From positions 1 to 6,987 of the forward strand of contig CAYFLU010000172.1 in the NCBI GenBank assembly GCA_964343975.1: DNA of 6,987 nt, written 5' to 3'. The notes under the pieces are model-generated. The model saw nothing but the letters and a program-made list of their open reading frames with translations, made no database searches and was not told the DNA's origin. The translations under genes were made by a program, and so were the position numbers. Shown here one piece after another: positions 1-5,561 of this stretch; within the stretch, counting starts at the first letter, position 1; each line of letters starts with the position of its first letter. The DNA is from SCUN01 sp964343975. Lineage in GTDB: Bacteria; Acidobacteriota; Vicinamibacteria; Vicinamibacterales; SCN-69-37.

Positions 1-41
1 GATTTTAAGTCCCATGCGTCTGCCAGTTTCGCCACCCCGGC
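1..41 (-). tRNA. tRNA-Leu(UAA), 5' half, cut by window edge
   Basis: On the minus strand, reading from 41 down to 1, the sequence begins GCCGGGG-TG-GCGA, giving a 7-base acceptor arm, the two linker bases and the D-arm start. It continues through a D-loop ending GGCAGACG to an anticodon arm TGGGA-CTTAAAA-TC. The seven-base loop CTTAAAA places TAA as the anticodon, so the tRNA decodes UUA (leucine). The layout matches bacterial tRNA-Leu (compare E. coli leuZ, with the same GCC-GG start and TTAAAATC anticodon region). The long variable arm, T arm and 3' acceptor lie beyond the left edge, so completeness and CCA encoding cannot be judged. It is co-directional with the glycosyltransferase gene, whose stop codon ends 12 bases upstream. 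Spurious translation of this DNA gives the familiar GWRNWQTHGT peptide, a recognised signature of tRNA genes misread as protein. Confidence 0.93.
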
Positions 42-50
42 GCGACCTTC

Positions 51-74
51 ATTCTACTTGCCGGGTTGCCCGGC
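51..74 (-). promoter_or_regulatory. Candidate tRNA promoter element and hairpin
   Basis: Reading on the minus strand, the last codons of the glycosyltransferase gene form a perfect hairpin (60-74, arms GCCGGG and CCCGGC, loop CAA). It is followed by TAGAAT at 51-56, which overlaps the TAG stop codon and matches the TATAAT -10 consensus at 5 of 6 bases. The tRNA 5' end lies about 10 bases further on, so a start from this hexamer would give a leader of only a few bases. I see no convincing -35 hexamer at 16-18 bases. The hairpin has no following T-tract, so it is a poor intrinsic terminator. Cotranscription with the upstream gene followed by RNase P processing is the main alternative. Confidence 0.22.
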
Positions 75-1427
75 CGGCGCACCATAGCAGCGCACGTCGA
101 GCCGCGCGAACCGCGTCGTCGACTGGAGCGTGGCGTGCTGATCGAGCCAGGCCTCGGTGGGTGACGTGGGCGGCGCGTTGCCAAACCGTTCGGCGACCAG
201 ACACAGTGTTTCTCCACCGGCGATCAGGCGCGCGAGCAGATCGGTGGCGCGCCCGTCGGTCGCGAGCGTCGCGGGCGAGGCCGCCGTGCGATAGAACGAC
301 CACGGCTGGCGGTTGTACGGCGGATCGAGCACCACCCGCATCGAAGGCGCGTGCCGTGTCGTGAGGTGCGCGACCACACCGCGCCAGTCAGCGCGCGGCG
401 TCACGAACGTGAACGCGCACGCACACGCGCACAGCGCGAGCACCGGCGCCTCGGCACGCACGCGCGCCACCGCCCAGGCCGCGGCGAGCGTCACGAGCGG
501 CCACACGCACACGAGCACCTGCTTCGCGCTGTAGGCGCGCGGATACGCGCAGGCCATCGTCGCGAGCACAAACACTGCCGTGACGACCGCGGGCAGGGCC
601 GTGGCGTCGCCCGCGCGGCGCACGAGCGACGACAGCGCACGCGCCACGAGCACGGCGAGTGCCGCGCACGCGGCCATCGCCACCGCCAGCGGCACGCGCG
701 TCACGCTGCCCCAGTGCAGGCGCGCCGCCAGATTCTTGAAGAGCGAGACCTTGTCGAGCTCCCCGTACGCCACGAGCGCCTGCGCCCACACGGGACGACA
801 GCACAGCGCGATGGCGACGACGACGAGCGCCACCCGCCACACCGGCCCGAGCGACCGCCGTGTGGTGGCCGGCCAGGTCACGGCGAGCGCGCCGATCGCG
901 ATGAGGATCGGCCACATCGTGTGGTCGAGGTAGAGCCCGGCCACGGCGCCGATCACCGCGAGCACTGGCGCCCACGGCCGATCGAGCCAGCACCCGAGCG
1001 CCGTCACCGTGGCGGAAAGCGCCACGAGCGCGTACATGCGCGCTTCTTGCGCGTACCAGAGATCGATCGGCGCCAGCGCCAGAAGCGCGGCGGCGAGCCA
1101 TCCGGCGCGACGGTCGCCAAGCACAGACGCCGCCAGCCACGCGACGAGCGCCAGCCCGGCCACAGACGCCAGCGCCGACGGCAGGCGCGCCGCCGCCACG
1201 CCATCGCCAAAGGCGTTGAGCGACGCGTGCAGCAGCACGTAGAAAAGCGGCGGATGAATCGGGTCGATCCCCGGCGACCACAGTTCGGCCACCGAATGCG
1301 CCCGAGCCGACAGCACACTGAACGCCTCATCGAGCCACAGGCTCTGCACCGTCAGCGTACTCACCCGCACGAGCGCACCCGCGACCACGAGGGCCAGCAG
1401 CAGTCGCTGCGGAAGCGGTGTTCGCAT
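54..1427 (-). CDS. GT-C fold membrane glycosyltransferase (GT39/ArnT-like)
   Basis: This is a 457-residue integral-membrane protein, probably a glycosyltransferase that moves sugar from a polyprenyl-phosphate donor on the outer face of the inner membrane. The acceptor is unknown. It starts with a positively charged N-terminus and a membrane helix (about residues 8-25), then WLDEAFS with the acidic pair D33-E34 in the first outer loop, where GT39/ArnT enzymes carry the catalytic aspartate. HPPLFY (58-63), RLPS (81-84) and WYAQEARMYAL (124-134) are conserved features of the bacterial PMT_2-like family. About nine further hydrophobic segments run to residue 343, followed by a soluble tail of about 110 residues starting ADWRGVV. 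I chose the ATG at 1427 because the longer open frame (to 1607) adds an Arg/Ser-rich stretch that overlaps the divergent permease gene. No clear Shine-Dalgarno precedes 1427. The Cys-Ala-Cys-Ala-Cys run at 333-337 in the last helix is unusual. The family call is good, the substrate is not known. Confidence 0.88.
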   Translation of the reverse strand: MRTPLPQRLLLALVVAGALVRVSTLTVQSLWLDEAFSVLSARAHSVAELWSPGIDPIHPPLFYVLLHASLNAFGDGVAAARLPSALASVAGLALVAWLAASVLGDRRAGWLAAALLALAPIDLWYAQEARMYALVALSATVTALGCWLDRPWAPVLAVIGAVAGLYLDHTMWPILIAIGALAVTWPATTRRSLGPVWRVALVVVAIALCCRPVWAQALVAYGELDKVSLFKNLAARLHWGSVTRVPLAVAMAACAALAVLVARALSSLVRRAGDATALPAVVTAVFVLATMACAYPRAYSAKQVLVCVWPLVTLAAAWAVARVRAEAPVLALCACACAFTFVTPRADWRGVVAHLTTRHAPSMRVVLDPPYNRQPWSFYRTAASPATLATDGRATDLLARLIAGGETLCLVAERFGNAPPTSPTEAWLDQHATLQSTTRFARLDVRCYGAPAGQPGK

Positions 1428-1440
1428 GCGCGCACTAGCT

Positions 1441-1458
1441 TGACCGCGAACTCGGTCA
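1441..1458. promoter_or_regulatory. 18-bp inverted repeat, candidate operator in divergent spacer
   Basis: The 55-base spacer between the two divergent start codons (1427 minus, 1483 plus) contains TGACCG-CGAACT-CGGTCA, a perfect 6-base inverted repeat around a 6-base core. Such symmetry is typical of a binding site for a dimeric repressor, and its position would let one factor act on both genes. On the plus strand TTGACC (1440-1445) resembles a -35 hexamer and CACAAT (1457-1462) a weak -10, but they are only 11 bases apart, so they cannot serve together as a standard sigma-70 promoter. No regulator gene is adjacent in the window. The function is inferred from position and symmetry only. Confidence 0.33.
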
Positions 1459-1482
1459 CAATCAACGTCGTCAGAGAACCCG

Positions 1483-3891
1483 ATGGACACCCTGCAACAG
1501 GATCTGCGTCTCGCGCTCCGCGCGCTCCGTCGCCGCCCGGTCGCCACGCTCCTGGCCGCGCTCACGCTGGCCATCGGCCTCGGCGTGAACACGGTCGCCT
1601 TCAGCATCGTGAATGCCCTCGTCTTCCGTCCCTTTCACGTGCCGGGCGGTGATCGCACCGGGTGGGTCTTTGCCGGCAGCGTGACCGATCCGCTCCGCGA
1701 ATCGAGCGCCGCGGTGTTCGAGGCCCTCCGCACCCGCGCGCACTCGCTCGAGATCGTCGCCGCCGAGGGCCGGGCGGCTCTGGCGCTGCAGCGGCCCGGC
1801 GCCACGTCGCAGGCGTGGGCCCTGTTCGTGTCGGATCAGTACTTCTCACTGATCCCGCCGCCGCTCGTCGCGGGGCGGGTGCTCGACGCGCGCGACGTCT
1901 CGAACACCGAGGCCGGCGTACTCATCAGCGAGCGATTCTGGCGGAGCGAATTCGGCGGCGCGACGGATCTCACCTCGCTGTCGCTCGTGCTGAACCGCCA
2001 CACCGCGCGCGTCGTCGGCGTCGTAGCGGATGGGTTTCAGGGACCCGGCGGCGTGTTCGAACCCCAGCTGTGGGCGCCGCTCGATGCGGCACGTGCGATG
2101 GCCGTGCCGATGTCCGCCAGCGACCGGCCGTGGCTCACGGTGATCGCACGACCGGCCGCAGGCGCCTCGGCCGCCGCCATCGCGCAAGAACTGCCGGCCG
2201 TCATTGCCTCGGTCACTGCTGAGCCGGTGTCCACGCTCAAGGCGCAGTTCGTCCCGATCATCGACGGCCATCCCGAAGCGCGTTCCCTGCGTCCGGTCGC
2301 TGCCGTGGCGCTCGGCGCGGTCGGCATCGTCCTCCTCATCGCCTGCTTCAACGTGGCCGCGATTCTGCTCGCGCAGTCGGTCGATCGCCGGCGCGACTTC
2401 GGCGTGCGCACCGCGCTTGGCGCGTCGCGCGGCCGGCTCGTGCGCCAGCTGATCACCGAAGGGCTCGTGCTGGGCCTGATCGCCGGCGCGGCGGCGCTAC
2501 TGCTCGCGCACTGGAGCGAGGCGCTGCTCGGCTCGCTCGCCTTGCCGGCGCCCATCCCGCAGCGCCTGCACTTTGCGATCGACGGGCGGCTCATCGCCTA
2601 TGCGGTCGCCGCGTCGCTGTTGGCCGCACTGATCCCGACCGTGGCGCCGGCGTGGCTCGTGTGGCGCACCGACCTCACGCGCTGGGTGCGCGGCAACGCG
2701 TCGTCCAGCGTGGGCGCCGGCCACGCCCGCACACGCCGGCTCTTCCTAATCGCTGAAGTGGCCGGATCGACCGCATTCCTGATCTTCGGCGCGATCTTCA
2801 TCCGCGCGTTCCTCACGACCGCCGCAGCGGATCCGGGCTTCGACGCGCCGCATCTGGCCGTGATGACCGTCGCCCCTGCGGAGTTCGGCTACACGCCGGA
2901 GCGCACGGCCACGGCGCTCCGCGCCCTCACCGAAGACATGCGTCGCATTCCTGGCGTGATGGCCGTCGCAACGGCAGATCAGGCCCCGTTCTTCGTCGGC
3001 CTCTCGGCGTCGATGACGATCAACACCGAGCATCTCGACTGCCGCACCACGACATGTCCATCGATCCCCGCGTATGCCGTCGATGCCCACTTCGTCGACG
3101 CGATGGGCATGCGCCTTCGCGCGGGGCGCGCACTCGACCCCACGCGCGCAGACGACCGTGATGCCGTGGTGATCAGCGCGGCCACCGCTACGCGCTTCTG
3201 GCCGTCGGCCTCCGCCATCGGTCAGCGCTTTGACGACAGCGCGCGGCGCACATGGACCGTCGTCGGCGTCGTCGACGACATCGCCTGGCGCCAGTTGCGC
3301 GCGGACCCGCCGCCTGTGGCCTACCGGCTGCTCGGCGATGCCGACTTCACCGCGCCCGTCGCGATCCTGGCGCGCACCGCCGGTGATCCCTCGACGGCAC
3401 TCGGCGCGATGCGCGCGTCCTTGCAGCGGCTCGATCCGCATCTGCCCGCGTCGAGCGTGCAGACGATGGCGCAGCGCATGGCGATGCCGCTGTGGCCGTC
3501 GCGCACACTGGCGGCCTTCTTCGGGGTGTGCAGTGTGGTGTCGCTGCTACTGGCGACGGCCGGGCTGTTCGGCGTCACGTATCAGGTCGTCAGTCAGCGC
3601 ACGCGGGAGTTCGGCATCCGCCTGGCGATCGGCGGCAGCGCCGGCGCGCTGCAACGACTGGTCCTGGGTGAATCGCTGCGGCTGGTGGCGCCGGGTCTCG
3701 TGATGGGCGCGCTGATCGGCGCGGCCGGCACCGCGCTCGTGCGCGCGCAATGGCTCGGCGTCGAGCGCCCGAGCGTGGCCGTGGTGGCGGCCGTGATGGC
3801 CGCTGAAGTCGTGGTGGCGCTGCTCGCCGCGTGGTGGCCGGCCCGCCGCGCGTCACGCGTCGATCCGCTCATCGCGCTGCGCGACGAATAG
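1483..3891 (+). CDS. ADOP-type duplicated MacB/FtsX-like ABC permease
   Basis: This 802-residue inner-membrane protein has two tandem MacB/FtsX-type permease halves. It belongs to the class called ADOP (acidobacterial duplicated orphan permease), and its length is normal for that class. The N-terminus MDTLQQDLRLALRALRRRP is characteristic. Half one has a membrane helix at about 21-45, a periplasmic MacB core domain (about 46-260, with ARVVGVV at 175-181) and three helices near 271-297, 322-345 and 368-392. Half two has a helix at 420-444, a second periplasmic domain (about 445-665, with VVGVVDD at 593-599) and helices near 673-700, 731-754 and 763-785. Both FtsX domains carry the coupling segment: RRRDFGVRTALGASRGRLVRQ (302-322, shown here only as a motif) and QRTREFGIRLAIGGS (705-719). 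The C-terminus PARRASRVDPLIALRDE is typical. By analogy with MacB it would transmit ATP-driven movement to the periplasm for export or signalling; the substrate is unknown. No ATPase gene adjoins it. A weak AGAGAA ribosome site lies at 1473-1478. Confidence 0.93.
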   Translation: MDTLQQDLRLALRALRRRPVATLLAALTLAIGLGVNTVAFSIVNALVFRPFHVPGGDRTGWVFAGSVTDPLRESSAAVFEALRTRAHSLEIVAAEGRAALALQRPGATSQAWALFVSDQYFSLIPPPLVAGRVLDARDVSNTEAGVLISERFWRSEFGGATDLTSLSLVLNRHTARVVGVVADGFQGPGGVFEPQLWAPLDAARAMAVPMSASDRPWLTVIARPAAGASAAAIAQELPAVIASVTAEPVSTLKAQFVPIIDGHPEARSLRPVAAVALGAVGIVLLIACFNVAAILLAQSVDRRRDFGVRTALGASRGRLVRQLITEGLVLGLIAGAAALLLAHWSEALLGSLALPAPIPQRLHFAIDGRLIAYAVAASLLAALIPTVAPAWLVWRTDLTRWVRGNASSSVGAGHARTRRLFLIAEVAGSTAFLIFGAIFIRAFLTTAAADPGFDAPHLAVMTVAPAEFGYTPERTATALRALTEDMRRIPGVMAVATADQAPFFVGLSASMTINTEHLDCRTTTCPSIPAYAVDAHFVDAMGMRLRAGRALDPTRADDRDAVVISAATATRFWPSASAIGQRFDDSARRTWTVVGVVDDIAWRQLRADPPPVAYRLLGDADFTAPVAILARTAGDPSTALGAMRASLQRLDPHLPASSVQTMAQRMAMPLWPSRTLAAFFGVCSVVSLLLATAGLFGVTYQVVSQRTREFGIRLAIGGSAGALQRLVLGESLRLVAPGLVMGALIGAAGTALVRAQWLGVERPSVAVVAAVMAAEVVVALLAAWWPARRASRVDPLIALRDE

Positions 3892-3893
3892 CC

Positions 3894-5468
3894 TCAGTGC
3901 CGGAACAGATGGACCTTGTCGTCGTAGATGCGGAACACACCGAGCGGCACGTAGTCCGTGGCGACCCACCGACGGTTCCTGATCCGGATCTTCGTGCCCG
4001 GATACGTACCGCGTGACACCGCCACCTGCGCGCGATCCGCGTAGGTCAGCTTGCGGCGAAGCGCTTCCGCCTGATCCCGCATGAGATCGAGTTCGCCGCT
4101 CACCGTGCGATCCGCCTCATACGCCGCGATCTCGCGATCGAGGTGCTCGAGGTCGTGCCGATGAGTTTCATCGAGACCGACGTGCACGAACGTGGGCACC
4201 GCGGCCAAGCTTCCGAGCGTGCCGACATTGACCTGCCCCACCGCCGTCAGCGTGCCGCCGAGCACCAGGCCTTTGCCGCTCGACGTGCCGACGACGATGT
4301 GACGCCCGCTCTTGATGTCGGAGAACGTCACGTGATCGTCCACGACCACGTCGTCACCGGCTTCGACCTCGGCGTGTTCCACAAACACGGCATGGAAGCG
4401 GCCGCCACACTGCACGCGACCCGTGTGATGCGGTTTCTCATCGCTCGTCGAGCGGTCCTCGTCGTCTTCGTCTTCGTCCTTCGGCGCACCTTTGAGGCCG
4501 CCGAGCAAGACGACCTGACCACCGGCATGAATCTCGGCGGCCGTGACGGTGCCATGCACAACCACATCGCCACTGGCGCGGATCTTCATGAGCGGTTGCA
4601 CGTCGCCGAGCACGGTCACGCTGCCGTCGAAGTCGACGTGGCCGGTGGACATGTCGACGGACGGAAAATCGATCGCGGGTTCCACATGAACCCCGCGTGC
4701 CACCCGGACGGGGCGACCGGTGATCGCTGCGCGAAGGAGGTCGGGGTCGTCGGCGTCAGGGACCACCCCTTTCAGCTTGGACGCGTAGGGCACCGGTCGC
4801 CCGTTCTTGGCCTTGAGGACCTGACCTTTGACAGTGAACCCATTGACGCCGGGGCGGGACGGGACCCGACGCATCACAGGGCTGCCTTCGATCACGCCCG
4901 GGATTTGTCCGAGATTGCGGATGTCGAACATGCCGTGTTCATCGACCTGCGGCTTGCGCTCCGTCGATTCCTCCACGAGCAACTCAAATTCAGTGTCGGC
5001 GCCGTCTTCTTGCGGCTGACCGCGGGCGATCACGCGACCGGTGGCGACGCCGAGCGCCATCGCGGCGTCGATTTCTTCGGTGAGCACGCCGGCGGTCACA
5101 CCGGCGCGCAGCAGGCCGTCTTCGACGTCGGCGCGCGTCACCGCCTTGCCGCCGCGCGGACGCTCGAGCGTCAGCCGCACTTCCATGAGGTCTTCGGAGA
5201 TGGTGAGCACGAAGGCGCCGTCACGGCGGGTCGCGATCGCGCGCTCGATGCTGCGATCGGTGGAGCGCGCCACGACGCGCATCTGTTCGATGGCGGTGAG
5301 GTCAAGGACGCACCCGTCGAGACCGAGCTCGGCAAGCGCCTGTCGCACCAGATCGACGTCGAACTCGGCCTGGGAGGCTTGGTCGGGACCGGCCACGGCG
5401 GGCTGCCACTTCGCCCACACCCGCTGGCCGTCGTCGCTGACTCGCATCGAAAGCCCGGGTACCGCCAT
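3894..5468 (-). CDS. FapA family protein (DUF342, polymerising beta-helix)
   Basis: This 524-residue protein belongs to the FapA/DUF342 family, known from Vibrio flagellar assembly protein A but widespread and of unsettled role. The N-terminal half (about 1-175) is an alpha/beta region. It is followed by the conserved stretch MFDIRNLGQIPGVIEGSPV (180-198) and PGVNGFTVKGQ (206-216). From about 250 a right-handed beta-helix shows repeated turns such as GSVTVLGDV, ASGDVVVHGTV, HAGGQVVLLGG, EAGDDVVVDDHV and KSGRHIVVG. A charged, coiled-coil-prone segment (about 435-480) and a short basic beta tail (TKIRIRNRRW) complete it. The family's usual order is preserved. An acidic, His-containing insert (about 328-349, including DEDEDDED) interrupts the helix between two rungs. 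The ATG at 5468 is preferred over an upstream TTG (5489) because it has an ideal ribosome site. No flagellar gene is adjacent, so a flagellar role is only a possibility. The gene ends two bases from the convergent permease stop. Confidence 0.92.
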   Translation of the reverse strand: MAVPGLSMRVSDDGQRVWAKWQPAVAGPDQASQAEFDVDLVRQALAELGLDGCVLDLTAIEQMRVVARSTDRSIERAIATRRDGAFVLTISEDLMEVRLTLERPRGGKAVTRADVEDGLLRAGVTAGVLTEEIDAAMALGVATGRVIARGQPQEDGADTEFELLVEESTERKPQVDEHGMFDIRNLGQIPGVIEGSPVMRRVPSRPGVNGFTVKGQVLKAKNGRPVPYASKLKGVVPDADDPDLLRAAITGRPVRVARGVHVEPAIDFPSVDMSTGHVDFDGSVTVLGDVQPLMKIRASGDVVVHGTVTAAEIHAGGQVVLLGGLKGAPKDEDEDDEDRSTSDEKPHHTGRVQCGGRFHAVFVEHAEVEAGDDVVVDDHVTFSDIKSGRHIVVGTSSGKGLVLGGTLTAVGQVNVGTLGSLAAVPTFVHVGLDETHRHDLEHLDREIAAYEADRTVSGELDLMRDQAEALRRKLTYADRAQVAVSRGTYPGTKIRIRNRRWVATDYVPLGVFRIYDDKVHLFRH

Positions 5469-5474
5469 TGGTTC

Positions 5475-5479
5475 CCTCC
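5475..5479 (-). promoter_or_regulatory. Strong Shine-Dalgarno of the FapA-family gene
   Basis: On the minus strand GGAGG is followed by six bases (GAACCA) and then the ATG at 5468. The perfect anti-16S match and ideal spacing decide the start. The alternative TTG at 5489 lies upstream of this site and has no comparable ribosome site of its own. It is the clearest ribosome binding site in the window. Confidence 0.85.
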
Positions 5480-5514
5480 GCACGATCAAGCGTAGGGCGG
5501 CCGCAGGATTAATG

Positions 5515-5560
5515 CTCCCCCCCCCCCGTTGGTGGGTACGGGGTGAACCGGCCGGGGGAG
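5515..5560 (-). terminator. Candidate GC-rich hairpin after dehydrogenase gene
   Basis: Immediately after the TAG at 5562-5564 (minus strand), CTCCCCC at 5554-5560 can pair with GGGGGAG at 5515-5521 across a 32-base gap. The run of G residues allows several alternative pairings with CCCC in the loop. The following bases are CATTAAT, not a T-tract, so this is at best a weak or factor-assisted terminator. It may simply reflect the homopolymer. Confidence 0.22.
5517..5527. repeat. 11-base mononucleotide tract (C on plus, G on minus)
   Basis: Eleven consecutive C residues lie in the 93-base spacer upstream of the FapA-family gene, 49 bases before its ATG. On the gene's own strand this is G11 followed by AGCATTAAT, and ATTAAT (5508-5513) matches the -10 consensus at 4 of 6 bases. 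If that hexamer is used, the tract falls inside the 16-18 base spacer of the promoter, the arrangement seen in known phase-variable promoters. No good -35 hexamer is visible at the expected place (CCCACC), so the promoter call is weak. Homopolymers of this length are also prone to sequencing and assembly length errors. Confidence 0.8.
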
Positions 5561-5561
5561 G

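Noticed and set aside
5..217. 70-codon minus-strand open frame ending in GWRNWQTHGT
   Set aside because: Its end is a translation of the tRNA-Leu gene, a known annotation artefact, and the remainder is out of frame with the glycosyltransferase.
1440..1462. Standard sigma-70 promoter TTGACC/CACAAT for the permease
   Set aside because: The two hexamers are only 11 bases apart, too close for a normal -35/-10 pair. The symmetry fits an operator better.
1428..1607. N-terminal extension of the glycosyltransferase to 1607
   Set aside because: The added 60 residues are Arg/Ser-rich, precede the natural membrane-protein start MRTPLPQRLLLALVV and would overlap the divergent permease gene by more than 120 bases.
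351..1652. 433-codon open frame on the plus strand opposite the glycosyltransferase
   Set aside because: Its translation is dominated by Arg, His and Gly with no membrane segment or motif, as expected for the antisense frame of a high-GC gene. The minus-strand frame has clear family motifs.
5469..5489. TTG start for the FapA-family gene at 5489
   Set aside because: The GGAGG site at 5475-5479 lies downstream of that TTG and is ideally spaced for the ATG at 5468.
4143..5495. 450-codon open frame on the plus strand opposite the FapA-family gene
   Set aside because: The composition is rich in His, Arg and Asp with no recognisable domain. It mirrors the codon pattern of the real gene on the other strand, which has family motifs and a strong ribosome site.
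5531..5561. Possible G-quadruplex on the plus strand
   Set aside because: There are only three runs of three or more G (GGG, GGGG, GGGGG) plus a GG, so the usual four-run pattern is not met.
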